DNA of 64,000 nt from Isoetes taiwanensis (taxonomy: Eukaryota; Streptophyta; Lycopodiopsida; Isoetales; Isoetaceae): assembly GCA_021234155.1 (NCBI GenBank), contig JAJEKV010000207.1, forward strand, positions 680,001 through 744,000. Reading direction: 5' to 3'. The position numbers and the translations under genes were made by a program. Positions 1 to 11,900 of this stretch are shown in pieces. The notes beneath the pieces are model-generated. The model worked only from the letters and a program-made list of their open reading frames with translations, was not told where the DNA came from and made no database searches. Positions within the stretch are counted from its first letter, which is position 1. Every line of letters starts with the position of its first letter.

Positions 1-359
1 ACCTGTGCCCCATATGAAGCCCAATTTATCTGATGACCTTCAGGATCAAGCAGTCCTTCAGGGCAATTTTCCCATGCAAAGGCAAGAGCCAATTGTTTTC
101 TTACTTCATTATTAGAAACACCATCTGGGTAAAACACACTCAATAAGCTTTCCAATTTTCTCCTCAAATGTGGTTGAACAAAGGCAACCTTGATTGCAGA
201 CTTCGACTTTGAGTTAAAACTTTCCTGCCAAACGGATTCCCATTGTTCCTTCGTGATTTGGGTTGCTAGCCAATTGTATTTCATATGGGGCTGCAGACCC
301 TCATTTGACAACCCGTGCATCTCAAAAAAATCCTCCATTGTTACTGCTTCTTCTACCAT
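1..359 (-). CDS. 5' part of an unrecognised gene, running off the left edge
   Basis: An uninterrupted frame opens with ATG at 359 and reads leftward to base 1 for 119 codons without a stop, so the gene continues outside the window. The product begins MVEEAVTMEDFFEMHGLS, and a segment ending ...CPEGLLDPEGHQINW follows near residues 97-113. It is rich in Trp, Glu and Gln and has no signal peptide or membrane segment. I do not recognise the family. It lies on the same strand and downstream of the Ulp1-like fragment (1854-820), so it could be a later exon of the same transposon-borne gene or an independent gene. Even codon choice and the absence of stops favour real coding sequence. Confidence 0.5.
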   Translation of the reverse strand, partial: MVEEAVTMEDFFEMHGLSNEGLQPHMKYNWLATQITKEQWESVWQESFNSKSKSAIKVAFVQPHLRRKLESLLSVFYPDGVSNNEVRKQLALAFAWENCPEGLLDPEGHQINWASYGAQ

Positions 360-819
360 GTTGCTTGATTCACGACGATTAGTTCCGGATAAACAATCTA
401 TATTGTGCGCCGGAGAGGAATTCGAAACTCTGCTAAAGGATTTGCAAAAGGAATGAAACAGGAAATTGAGGGGAAGTTTCGCGCGCGGGAACCGAGGTGG
501 TTTTTTTTTTCTGTGGAATGAAGGCAACCGAGGTGCTTTAGGTGCTAAGTGCTTTCGCGTTTTTTTGGGTAGCATTACCATATTTACACCCAAAACTTAC
601 TTCTATATCTGTACCAGAAACAAGAGCTTCAATATATTTGTGCATAAATCCCATGACATATAACCCGCATGATGTTAAATCGGGCTGTTGTGGCACCTCT
701 ACTTGCTAAATCGACGCCTCTAGATACTTGACCGATTGATAGGATTAACATTTGTGTGTGCATCCTACATACCACAAAATTTAGCAAACCGAAATAGCAA
801 AGAAAAGCAAAGCAAAAAC
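360..819. other. Intergenic or intron, no gene seen
   Basis: This stretch holds a short T run near 502-511 and otherwise mixed AT-rich sequence. I see no coding exon or repeat. It may be promoter or leader for the leftward gene starting at 359, or an intron of the Ulp1-like gene. Confidence 0.4.
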
Positions 820-1854
820 TTAAAGTAATACATACCCTTTGATTGCTTTCTTGTTCGTCATATAACCTGTAAGAGGGTTCAAGATATGAATTGCTAATGC
901 AAGGAGGATCTTGGAATCAGATGGTGCTAGCGTAAAAACAGCCAACACAAAATGGTCATTCTCAAGGATAGGTACAAGGATATGATGGCAATCAGCTTCC
1001 ACAATCCCTTTCATCCCTGATTTAACTATTTCTATGACATTAAGTGATCCTTCAGTTGATTCACTCTTCCTTTTGCTGCTGGTAGCTTCTCTAAACCTTA
1101 TATAGTTGTAAGCAGGATAAAAAAGATTTTGCTCTTCCACGAAGGCAATGTGTCTAATGTTAATCTGAATTAGATTAATATTAGAGACATATCTACATAG
1201 AATAACAACAAATACAACTCAGAAACAACTAGGCTATTACAGCCATAAAGATCATCTAAGCGGCTACTCATTTTAGAGTTAGTTGCACATAAAATTGCTA
1301 TGTCAGATGCAACCAGTTTCAGTGGAGCCGACAGACAGTTCTTGAATGGCGTGAATTCCATAAGTTTATTCTTGTCCTCATTTCTATAGATCCAAGATGT
1401 TAGTGTCACATTAACAATTGATCCATGATGAAAAGCATAAATTGATACCTTCCAATTTCTGTAACCCATAGTTTAGACTGCAAAAACAAGTAAAATTTAA
1501 TAAGCTACTGAAGTATAACTAACTGCATGTAAGCTAGCAACTTACCGTTTTGCAGCGGGTGTCCCTGCTCTGGTTTGCACTTTCCTTTTCCCAACTGTTT
1601 TGGCATCAGCTTTGACCATAAATTCTTTTGTTATCTTGGCTGCAATCTCCAAGGCTTCTTCAACATCATCAGGCTCCATTGAATCATTGTACGTCTCTAA
1701 AGTAAAGAAGGTGCTTCATTCTAATGTCGTTTGAAAGCAAGACAAAAAAAGAAAAACGTACCTGCCAAAGAACACGTCTTTTTTTCAACTTGAACTCCAA
1801 CAGAAGCTTGAGGACTATTTTCAATGTCATCACCAACATATTCAGCAATTTCAT
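820..1854 (-). pseudogene. Ulp1-like (C48 cysteine protease) gene fragment, probably transposon-borne
   Basis: Leftward exon-like blocks are visible. 1854-1762 reads DEIAEYVGDD and ends at a gtacgt donor. 1694-1546 reads NDSMEPDDVEEALEIAAK and ends at gtaagt. Further blocks are about 1377-1215 and 1140-840. The last contains HHILVPILENDHFVLAVF followed by IHILNPLTG. That is the layout of the Ulp1/SENP catalytic strand (hydrophobic-P-x-HF/W-hydrophobic, then a short loop and the acidic position), but the expected Asp is Asn. The Gln and Cys of the catalytic set are not seen in this block. I could not join every exon in phase, so I call it decayed. Ulp1-like ORFs are commonly carried by plant CACTA and MULE transposons, and a CACTA terminus lies at 3429. 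The Ulp1 call rests on this motif alone and is moderate. Confidence 0.45.
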
Positions 1855-1969
1855 CTGTAAACACGTCAACATAAATTTCAAGATACAAAAAAACGAAACC
1901 CTAAAAAGGAGAACAACCTTTACTGCAAAATTTCTCACATTTACTGTTGGCCAGCTTATACGCTGATGA

Positions 1970-3050
1970 TGGCCATGCTGATTTGAATGTTAGATTAGAG
2001 TCTAATATATTATAAATGCTAATCTCGACAGATATATATGTACAAGGCCATGCACATGTTAAATTCGTATGTTACAGCTCTAATGTCATGGTGGAGTATC
2101 TAAGTTGTCTGTTGCTTGCAAGTATCCTGCAATTATCATACTGAAATTATTTCTAGACATATATCTCTAAGGGCTTCTTTGTTATGAGAATATCTAACTC
2201 GTAGGTCCTGTTTGTAGCTTACTTAATAGTTTTTTGCACGATTAAGGGTGCATATTCTATGTTGTTGCTGAATTAATTTAGACAGGCTTAAGAGGATATT
2301 TGTTACTATCTTGCAATAATATATCTTGTATCATTGCTTGCTGATTTTAAACTGATTTATACATAAATATGGCTGGGGACAGCCATTTACTTGAATATAA
2401 TGTTATTGCATTCTTTCACTAAAGATTAGATCTTCATTTGCTTATTTAACACTATTCTACTTTGTATAAAAATAGGTGAAGGGCGAATTGCTGATTTTTT
2501 CTTACAGGGGATTGTTCTATCAAATGTTGCAGGACACAGGTGCAATGATTAGAAAGGGGATTATCGAAGACGGCCTATTCCTTTTGTGTATTCACCTGTG
2601 TACTTTGTGATTACTTGCTTCATCATTCTTATGTTGTAGGCTACTTTTCAATAGGTACATCAAAAAGCTTGAAATGCTAAAGACTTAACTGTTATGACTA
2701 CTAGCCTATGGGTTTTGTGTATTTCTGAAATTCAGGTTCAGGAATATGGAACATCAAAAGATTTTTGAAGAAGTATATTGCAACAAGAAGTTGTTATTGA
2801 GCACCTTGCCAAATTATTCTTGTTGGCATTTAAAAATTACATGTGACTGTAACTGATTGCATTTAAATAAAGAAGTTCTTGTTTTACAGATCCTCTTATT
2901 TCTTCATATTCGTGTTATACTCAAGCAGCAATACAAGCTGAGCGTAAATAGATAATGCAGACAAAAGATAATGCAGACAAATTGAAAATCGATATAAAAT
3001 TCAAAATTACAGACAAAAAGCAAATCCAAACAAAATGAAAATAGACGAAC
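1970..3050. other. AT-rich noncoding stretch inside the putative CACTA element
   Basis: No open frame longer than background and no clear splice-bounded exon was found on either strand. It separates the Ulp1-like exons from the subterminal repeats at 3055-3429 and may be the element's leader or an intron. Confidence 0.4.
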
Positions 3051-3054
3051 AACC

Positions 3055-3429
3055 TGACGATTTCAGTGAAGATTTTTGTGACAAAAAATGTGACGATTTT
3101 TAAATGAAAATGATGACGAATTTCTTGACGAAAATTTTGACGATTTTCTGGACGAAAATTCTGACGATTTTCTGGACGAAAATTCTGACGATTTTCTTGA
3201 CAAATGTTTTGACAATTTTTTTGACGAAAATTTTGACAATTTTTCTGACGATTTTTCTGACACTGAATCGTTAGAAAAACTGACGTTTTTTCTGACGATT
3301 TTTCTAACACTGAATCGTCAGATAATATTCGTCAGATAAGTCATCACCCAGTAAGGTCTGGGCAGTTGTCTGTTTTGTGAAGACCATCTGACAATTTTTC
3401 TGACAAAAAATCCTCATTCTCTTGTAGTG
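3055..3429 (-). mobile_element. CACTA (En/Spm-type) transposon terminus with subterminal repeats
   Basis: Read on the - strand, the block starts at 3429 with CACTACAAGAGAATGAGGAT, the hallmark 5'-CACTA terminus. It is followed by dense subterminal repeats built on TGACGATTTTC and TGGACGAAAATTC units, clearest at 3130-3200 as a 27 bp dimer. Subterminal arrays of short degenerate repeats are where the CACTA transposase binds. The base triplet just outside (ttt at 3430-3432) is a candidate 3 bp target duplication. The matching opposite end was not found, so it probably lies left of the window. The Ulp1-like exons read away from this end. Confidence 0.75.
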
Positions 3430-3689
3430 TTTGCTCAAGATTAGTTACCTCCCATTGCTGAGGAAATTCCGGAAGCTTGGGGAAAGAGAGAGTGATATCT
3501 CCTGTATCAATTTAACAGAGGTTAATATTCTCAATCATAACCACCATATCTTTGACAATGTTGATTCTCATCTGATCAATTTGATCCACTATGAAGTTAG
3601 AATTAATGGCTGGGGTATCAGGATTCATGGCCAGGGAATTATTCAGCTCAGGCTCGTTCAACTAATTTCCTGAGTTGGTGCTGCAATCA

Positions 3690-4390
3690 CCCTTCCCCTT
3701 CTTATTATGCTTTGGAATCTATACCTGCTTAAAGCCATGGTAGTTTACAGGTTCCTTGTCTTTAGGATCATAATCAAGAACAGGGGTCTTAGTATCATTG
3801 ACTTTGAGGTCCATAAGGCACTCTTCTCTGACCCTGATCTTGATCTTGAAAATCTTCTTCCAGGCCGAATGGATTAGTTTAGAGATACACATCGATGGGT
3901 AGTTAGTTTGAGGAATGTTGACCTCAATGACTTTCCCCAGGGTACTAGAGATAGTAATTAGATGAGTTCGAGCCAGGGGGGATTAGGGAAGGAAATCCAG
4001 GTAGTAGTTCGAATCACATCTTCCTTCCCTAGGATGAAGTCAGGGGTCCATCTCATAATGTAGAAAGGGGAATTATTGATCAAATCAAGTTTCCGTTTGA
4101 GGATGTAGTCAACACAAGTTTCATCCCTGTAGACCACCTGAAAGGTCTTGCTATCAAGCTTCAGGATTGAGAGGATGGGGATGTGCTGAGACTTGGTGAT
4201 CCACAATTTGACCTCACCCTGAGAAGGACATTTATGCGGGAAGTGAATAAGAATAGCCTTCCTGAAAAATATATCAGTAGAAGAAGCATCCAAGATGGCA
4301 TAAAGATCAATAAAGTCACCATTACCAATATTCCGGCTTGCCATTTCCAATCGGAGAATAATCCAAAGTATCATTTTTTCATATGAATAT
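3690..4390 (-). pseudogene. LINE ORF1-like DUF4283 domain, frameshifted
   Basis: The frame from 4374 to 3958 contains PFYIMRWTPDF and WISFPNPPW, the core of the plant DUF4283 domain found in ORF1 of L1-like retrotransposons and their domesticated relatives. It stops at 3958. The adjacent frame then continues with ISSTLGKVIEVNIPQTNYPS and runs to FKQV near 3730, which is the expected next part of the domain (lGkpl.id). A single frameshift near 3960-3985 therefore separates the halves. No zinc knuckle is visible afterwards. Confidence 0.6.
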
Positions 4391-4620
4391 TTTTATATTA
4401 AAGAGGCAGTTCAGAGCTTTTGCCTTGTCGCCTGTGCCTATTACCGGAATTGTGTTGCGAATTCTGTCCTCTCCAACTTTAATCTTTGTTAACAAAAGTT
4501 CAAATCTATTCTAGCTTTCAGATTGACTAGGTTTATTTTGACGTTACTTAAACACTTGCTTGGTGGTTTCCTTTTTTCTTTTTTTCTTTTTTTTTTTGGT
4601 CCTTTAATGTCGTAACACAA

Positions 4621-4662
4621 AGAGGGAGGGAGGGAGGGAGGGAGGGAGGGAGAGAGAGAGAG
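4621..4662. repeat. (GGGA)n/(GA)n microsatellite
   Basis: Seven or so GGGA units run into a short GA repeat. An interrupted T/C tract lies just left of it, at 4570-4600. Confidence 0.9.
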
Positions 4663-4827
4663 CAAAAGGAAATATTATGCTATTATTAGATTAATAGCAT
4701 AAATCGACTATTTTGAAGTTTCTAAAGTGTAATCTTATCCATATTAACTATTTATATAGAAATAGAGATGTATTGCATGTTGTATGTACATTATCTGCAG
4801 GAATAAAGGAACTTCAATTTTGGCAAA

Positions 4828-4915
4828 ATAGGTCGGTAGGTCGGCGAAAAATTCCCACCTAGGTCGGCTTTCTCCCACCTAGGTCGGTAGGTCGGCTAGG
4901 TCGGTGGGTCGGCCC
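4828..4915. repeat. Short GGTCGG-based tandem repeat
   Basis: The motif TAGGTCGG(T/C) recurs about seven times in 90 bp, including two copies of CCCACCTAGGTCGG. It is a local minisatellite with no coding frame. Confidence 0.75.
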
Positions 4916-5324
4916 AACTATGTTGGATACTTCAAAGTCAAATTTGCTTCCTGACAGTGGCGATTGTGATGACCATACGGGTATTATACTTGTATGTGCA
5001 AAGATGGTCGTCATACTGATGAAAAAACGTAGTTGCACGAGGCAAGGTTCGAAAACCCTCCATGCATCATAAATAGGTATTAGCTCAGATAGATACCAAA
5101 GTAAAACTACTTCTTTTGGAAAGCACGCACTCAATCAAAGATGAAGGCCTCATATGAAAGCTTTGGCACAGAAGTTTGAACACAAATAGAAAGAGGTTTA
5201 GAATGAATACGAGCAATACTAATATTTGCTTCAGGTGCTTAAGATGAGAAACGAGGATCATTTTGTTCAAAGATTTCTTCTGGTCAGTTTGGATTCTTGA
5301 TCTTACTTCCATTAAACTCATATG

Positions 5325-5480
5325 GTGGATTACAACTCAAAGAGTTCTTGTTTCCAATTCTTTGGAGGATGTGGAAGGAGAGGAACAATACAGTCTTCAA
5401 TGATAAAGTTGATTGGCCATATGGTATTATTGCTCAAACTCGATATGGCATTTTTTAGGCCGAATCAATTGTCTTATAAA
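5325..5480 (+). pseudogene. LINE 3' coding relic
   Basis: One + frame reads LWRMWKERNNTVFND near 5358-5402. This matches the W-x-x-W-x-x-RN-x-x-x-F signature at the C-terminal end of plant L1-like ORF2 proteins. The frame continues with DWPYGIIAQTRYGIF and then stops. No intact reverse transcriptase lies upstream, so this is a short decayed piece. Confidence 0.5.
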
Positions 5481-5724
5481 GTGTTGGCATCCTTTATATG
5501 TAAAATACTTTACTCTTTTATCTTTGAAAGGAGAATGACCCTTAAACTGCAAATCAACATTAAAATGGGGATATATACCAGTGTCTTCATCCCCGCTATC
5601 AGATTTGATCATGATGAGGAAGGTTGTGGATGCGATTACACGCGCCAAATAGTCAAATCTAAGAAGGATATATTATGTGATGCTAAAGATCAAGAGCGCC
5701 ATATAATTTTGCCAAAGCTATAGG

Positions 5725-6765
5725 CCAAGAAGTGCAAAAAACCATATTATATCTTTATCATTTTCATTGAGGAAGAGGATCCCCTTAGGGATGCAAAGGA
5801 AGCCTGGAGTCCCTACGATAAGGATCAACACATTTGAAGACATTTCTATTGCTGTGACAAACTGGTTTTCATGACTATTTTCTAGGAAAAAAATACTTAT
5901 GATGGCTTTGCCAAGGGTTTACATTTTACAGAAAAATGGTAGCTATTTATTGATGATTTTTTAGCTTACATGACTTTTGTCTAACTACACTGAAAGTGGT
6001 TTTCATTTTGTGAAATAATCTTATTTCTAGAAACTTGATGAAGTTTCCCTTTCAGGTATTGAAGATCTTTCATGTCGTCATTTCCCTTCATCAACGGCTT
6101 TGTATCTCCAACTACATCTATTCCATTGGCCATTGCATGTTATTAATATATTAGCAAGGTATGCTCTAAAAGATCATCATCTGCATTACAACTAACTAAT
6201 GATAAATGAACAAGTTTTGCCTATCCATCTCCATGTCGGGCAATCCAATCCTCAAGCTGATCAATGTATAACCCAAACAGTTTTAGACAGTGTGTACTTC
6301 CACATTGTTGTTAATAGATTATTTCAATAGTGACATTTGACCTGACATTCTTTCATAAGGGACACTCAACTGCAACAATGTCCTATATAGCTCCTCTCTA
6401 GGGATTAGAAAGAGATGAGATTTGTAATATTTGAATTCATCATGAAGGAGAGACCTAAAGTTGAAATTGTTCATAAAATCATCCGTAACCATACTTATTT
6501 CATCTTGCTTGTCGAGATCTAGTGGTCATACAACAATAATAGGGGTCTTCAAGGTTGTAAAGGTGGGATGCATCATATTTGGGCGCACACATGATGATAT
6601 AGATGCATTTTTTTGGTACTTTCTCGGTTTGCCCACTGGTCTATGCAATCGGAACACTACATGATGCTTGCTAGTTCTGATCTTAAGTTTTTGCATCAAT
6701 ATCTCAATCGTCATTTTCGCAAAAGATATGGGATGCAGTTGCCTTGGCTCAAGTTAAAACTGGTC
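5725..6765 (+). other. Retroelement-like debris, no intact ORF
   Basis: The stretch is AT-rich with many stops. A patch near 6225-6290 reads LHVGQSNPQADQC, weakly like the HPQTDGQ segment of Ty3/gypsy integrases, and a patch near 6440-6490 reads MKERPKVEIVHKIIRN. Both are too short to name securely. Confidence 0.25.
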
Positions 6766-6769
6766 ATTA

Positions 6770-6960
6770 TCCTGCATATATAAATTCCACTGTGGCACCA
6801 GGACCACATTGCTTGCTTCCTTGTCCAGGAAAAAGCTTGTAGCTATTGCATCAATTCGCACAAGCTCCCACAAGCTACGGGTTGAGACAAGTAGATGGGA
6901 GTGGCATATGAGAAGCGAGTGGCATATGAGAAGCGAGATTATGTGCATGTACACTCCCAC
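6770..6960 (+). pseudogene. LINE C-terminal relic
   Basis: The frame reads RKKLVAIASIRTSSHKLRVE followed by a Trp. This is the conserved region just before the terminal zinc-binding motif of the LINE family that is better preserved at 22382-24200 (where RLSSHHLGVEVGRWG is found). A tandem 17 bp duplication (GAGTGGCATATGAGAAG) follows at 6898-6932. Confidence 0.55.
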
Positions 6961-7220
6961 AACTTCTCAGAGCATCATTTGTGCATGACTTGACATTATA
7001 CATACTTGAGGTTCTAGATGAGCATCTTCATTTACTGAGCTCTCAATAGTCATCATGGTCTACTTATTTTTTCCTGATTGTCTAGTATCATCATCATTGC
7101 AAAGGTTTTTCCCTTGAAAACCTTTTGAGGCATGAGTTTTTTAATCCTCATAATAATGGTTGTACTAGCCCATTGTATGGTTCCCATGACCTATTAGTCT
7201 TCGTGGATGTTAAAAAAAAG

Positions 7221-7276
7221 ATCTATTCTATTCTATTCTATTCTATTCTATTCTATTCTATTCTATTCTATTCTAC
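7221..7276. repeat. (CTATT)n microsatellite
   Basis: About eleven perfect TTCTA/CTATT pentamers occur in a row. They generate a spurious repetitive reading frame. Confidence 0.95.
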
Positions 7277-7279
7277 TAA

Positions 7280-8480
7280 GCTATGGAGAGAGATTATGAC
7301 AACTTTACTTGAACTCATGGACATGTTTGAGAATTGTATGGAGCTTAATCCCATGGCCTTCCTGGTAGAGGAGGTTTCAGATTGGCCAATCTCCATTGCA
7401 GATTTCCATGGAAATCATTTGTCTAGGGATAGTTGTCGGATGGAAAGGATGCATTAACTGGGCACTCTAAACCGCTTATTCAAGTTTTGGATTGGAGATG
7501 GAATACCAGTGATGCAGCACAAGTGGATGCCATCTGATAGGTTGTGGATGCCAGTGCAAGGCATTGAGATATGGCAAAAGGGCTCTAATACTGAAGTACT
7601 TCTTCTTAGAGGTGAGCCACCACCACTTTCCTCTTTCAAAAATGTGAAAGACTCTAGCTTGCTTGTGAAGGATATAATGGAATACATCGCGCACTTGGAT
7701 GAGGTACCAAATGAATTGAATTAAATTGAATGATTTTATCGTCCACGACGACTAATTGGCCTATGAAACCACACATCATTGCTCAAAATAAAATACATGG
7801 ATTCCCTTTTCAATTAATAGGGAAACAAGTAATGTTATAGAGACAAACAACCATATGGTGCAAAGCTAAGAGGCAGAGTTTCTAGCTGATATATCTAGGA
7901 GAGTTGACCAGGGCCCCAACAATGGTTCCAATGAGAGTTCTGTAGGGTTTGTCGGCCATGTTCTTGAGCTTTTTGTCACTCATCTGAGTCCATGCAGACA
8001 TGCCAGGTCAACCATGGTTTTATGCCCAAGAAGAAATTCCAGGCACAAATACATAGACATGGCACAAGATACTTGAAAACAAAATATTTAGGATTTTGAG
8101 AACTGCATCCAAACTTTCCTTTCCATTCCTTTGCAAGCCCAATTGTTAAAATAGACAGAATAAGCAAGCAACAAAGCAATGGAGCTGCCATAGTTCTAAC
8201 AGAGGCGCCATAGTTCCAACAGACATGCCATGCTGCATCCGAGCACTTTGAAGGTTCAACATGCAAACCATGCCAAACCTTCGAACTAAAATAAAATATT
8301 GCTTCACAATCGTAAATGGGGGGCCAGTGTCAACTTTATACATATTTGAATACGAATATGCTGAAAAACCTTCGAAAACCATAGGGTATAAATATACCCT
8401 TTCTAATTTTGGGCATGTTATCCCTTGAAATTTTGTTGGCTATGATTTATAGTAGTGCCATATGGTAACATGAGAATGCG
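7280..8480. other. Intergenic, one unassigned 71-codon ORF
   Basis: The frame at 7509-7724 (+) has no recognisable domain. The rest is AT-rich sequence with no exon structure, repeat or RNA gene that I can support. Confidence 0.3.
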
Positions 8481-8488
8481 AAGGGTAT

Positions 8489-8803
8489 GGTCACATGAAC
8501 AGGTTGGCATGAACTACTCCCTGTCGACATGAACGCTTCAATTTCGAGAGGGTCACATGAAGATTAAGAGGAACCGGAGGGCTTGCCGTTTCTTTCTTCC
8601 CCGTTGATTTCTGGATCATTGCTAAGTGTCCTGAGTTTTGCCACACGCTCAGATTCATGTTGACATGAATCATTCAACCGAGAAGAGAGACGGTGAAACG
8701 GATCGATGTCAACTTGGATCTCTTCATGTCAAAAATCAGCTTGAGACCCTTTCAATTTCAGTTTTTGACATCTAAAGGGAGAGGTCGACCTGTTCATGTG
8801 ACC
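8489..8803. mobile_element. MITE-like element with 16 bp perfect terminal inverted repeats
   Basis: GGTCACATGAACAGGT at 8489-8504 is repeated as its exact reverse complement at 8788-8803. GGG lies outside the left arm (8483-8485) and CCC follows the right arm, so the true ends may be GGG...CCC, roughly 8483-8809. The interior is short and noncoding, with extra copies of ACATGAA and ATGTCA. It sits about 180 bp upstream of the OEP80 start codon, so it may overlap that promoter. The superfamily is unassigned. Confidence 0.7.
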
Positions 8804-8982
8804 CGGCCCTAACCTACAGAATGATTACGTGGTAGGACTCTATTCGAATTTTCAGAATATTCTACAAAAGACCATTCTGGATGGTTCATCTTTAAAGCCT
8901 TCAAAAAAAATAGAGCATTGGGTGGTCCAAAACTGGGTTGTATGTCCCAGCAACATGTGAGGAAGGAGAGCAAGGATCCGTC

Positions 8983-11900
8983 ATGGCTTCTGCCTCCTCT
9001 TCCTCCGGCAGCTTACAGACAAGAAAAAAAAGTTGCCCATTTTCTTCGTTTAGGGTTCCGGCAGGCGCAGCATGCCAAGCTCCTGGTGTTGCAGCTCTCC
9101 ACACATCCCTTCTGTCATGGCAAAACAGAAGCAAACAAGCGATTCAGCCTTCGAAAACAGCCTTTCCGATGTCTTGCTTCACAGAAGGGTTGGTAGCTTT
9201 TCATGGGCAAATCGAGAAAGCAAGCAGATGGATGAAAGGCTTCAAAATTTCCAGGTCCACATTAGGTCGGCATGGTATGTTCTGTTCTGTTTCTATAGGG
9301 AGGGATGGAGTGAATGGAGATCGTTCAATGGTGTCAATGCAGGCTGGAAGGGCCATGAAGGCAGCATCTGAAAGTGTCACCACTAAGGAGGAAGAAGAGA
9401 GGGTTTTGATCAGTGAAGTATTGGTGCGTGATAAAGATGGACAAGAATTAGAGAATAGTGAGCTCTTGGAAACTGCAAGACAAGCTCTTCGGGCTTCTAA
9501 ACCAAATTTTGCCTTGACCACTAAGGAAGTAAGAGAGGATGTTCACCGCATTATCGAGACTGGTTACTTTGCATCCTGCATGCCACTTGCGGAAGATACC
9601 AGAGATGGGGTTAGGCTCGTATATAAGGTACTCATCTAACTTTTGGATTCAGCTTTGCCATGGGAATACTAGATGGGGGTTGAGGCAATATATGGCATAG
9701 AGTGCATCCAAAGGAAAACATGCATGAGTCTACTTTTGGTGCAAGTAAAAGTCTGTTGGTTGTCAAATTGCTCTTCCCAATGCACATAAGCCTCCTTGCC
9801 ATGACTAATGTTATCTAGCATTGCCTGTATTGTACGTTCACAAATATCATTTTTGAATTGTGCAAGCCGTCATGATTTTATGCTGTTGAACAATGATATC
9901 TAACCTGATCAACTGGCTTAAGGTGGAGCCAAATCAAGAGCTGAAAGGACTTATTTGTAACGGTGCAAATGTTCTTCCAACGAAAGTTATAGAGGACTCC
10001 TTTAGGGAAGAGTACGGTATGCTTTGCTTTTGGAACAATGTCATTGTCTTGGTTAGTTTGGCAGTCATTTAAAGCCTTATCTTATACTAAATGTTGACAT
10101 GTCAAGCTGTACAGGAAAAGTAGTGAATATCCAGCGGTTGAGTAGGGTGCTGGATAAGTTGAATGGATGGTACAGAGAAAGAGGACTCTTTGCCCAGGTG
10201 TCAACTGTTTCATGTGCGAGTACGGTTACGCACAGAAATGGAAATTTAATTTAACATTATCTTGGCATTTTCAGGTTACAGATCTGGAAATATTATCAGA
10301 TGGCATCCTCAGGGTGCAGGTAGCAGAAGCTGTGGTCAACAATATAAACATTCGCTTTCTTGATAGGAAAACGTATGTCATTTTATTCGCATCATTTCAA
10401 TCATTTCATGCTAGTAAACATGGTTAACATTTTTTTGCCTCTTGTGAAGTGGAGAGCCAACCACAGGGCGGACTCGGCCAGAGACAATTCTTCGTCAACT
10501 GACGACAAAGAAAGGACAGGTTTAACATGCTATATACATTGGCGAGATTTTATTTATTCTTGTAAAAGTAATATTTACCAAAATTTTCAATCCGACGGCA
10601 TGCTTGGCTATAGATAATTGTTAATACTCGGGGATGCAGGTATATAGTCTTCAACAAGGAAGGCGTGATGTTGAAACTGTCTTTACAATGGGCATAATGG
10701 AAGACGTAAACCTAGTACCACAGGCTGCTGGTGGTAATGCCCAAATATTTATAGTGATGGCTTTAGTAGTACTACTATAGTTGCATTTATTTATTCCACT
10801 TTATCATTCAGATACAGGAATGGTTGATCTAACCATGAATTGTGTCGAGCGCGTAGCCGGTGGATTTTCTGCTGGAGGTGGCCTATCAGGGAATGGGTAA
10901 GAGTTATTTTAAACATTGTTTATTGTTTTTATCATTGTTGCTTATTAAATGTATGAATGAATGCAGAATGACCAATGGAGCTCTGTCTGGCCTCGTTGGA
11001 AGGTGAGTTACAGTGATTTTTTCATAACATTCTTGCTAAGATGCTTAACCTTAGACTTGTCTTTGCTTATTGAATGATGAAATTTGTCTTGCAGTTTTGC
11101 TTATTCTCATAGGAATGTTTTTGGACGGAATCAGAAATTAAACATCTCGTTGGAGAGAGGCCAGATTGATTCTATGTTTCGAATAAATTATACGGATCCA
11201 TGGATTGAGGGAGATGACAAACGTACTTCCAGGTCAATTAACATTCAGGTACTTGTTTTTAGAGCTATTGTCTAATTTTCTAGTGAGTGTCTCATTTGTC
11301 TTTTCTTTTTCTGAGCAGAACTCACGTAGTCCAGGTACTGTTACCCATGGGATACGGAGGGAAGCAAGCTCCTCAGGGTCTTTACATGGTGGAGTCACCA
11401 TTGGCAGGCTCATTGCAGGTGTTGATTACAGCCGGCCATTACGGCCAAAATGGAGTGGCACAGCTGGCATAAGCTTTCAGGTCTAATAAACATTTATAGA
11501 GCTATTAATCCTCAATAAATTAGCATTGAAGTTCGGGAGATGGAGTGACACTTGGCATATATTTCAGAGAGCTGGAGCGCGAGACGATCACGGACAACCT
11601 AAAGTCGTCGATATCTATGGCGGGCCACTCACCTTTAGGTCTGTTATGAACTAGCTTACTCGATATGGATTTTTTAAGTTTGACATTGCATAGGTTTCAC
11701 ATTGTATTTCAGTGGAAAAGCATATGATGACATGTTAATTGGTAAACTGGAATTTGTTTACACAGATTCTGGTGATTATGGTTCCTCCCAGGTATGTGAT
11801 GAACCTAGTCTATTTTGTTTAGACCTGATTGGTTTTCCATTCATCAAGTTTTTTCTTGGCTTTTACAGCTTGTTTTGAACACAGAACAAGGGTTGCCAGT

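Noticed and set aside
2921-3310. 129-codon ORF with repeated RQNFRPENRQNF
   Set aside because: It is translation of CACTA subterminal repeats, not a protein gene.
5040-5060. tRNA T-arm-like GGTTCGAAAACC
   Set aside because: No acceptor stem or anticodon arm can be folded around it. No tRNA gene was found in the window.
9201-9521. 106-codon antisense ORF over OEP80 exon 1
   Set aside because: It is a shadow of the coding strand; exon 1 joins in phase to the rest of OEP80.
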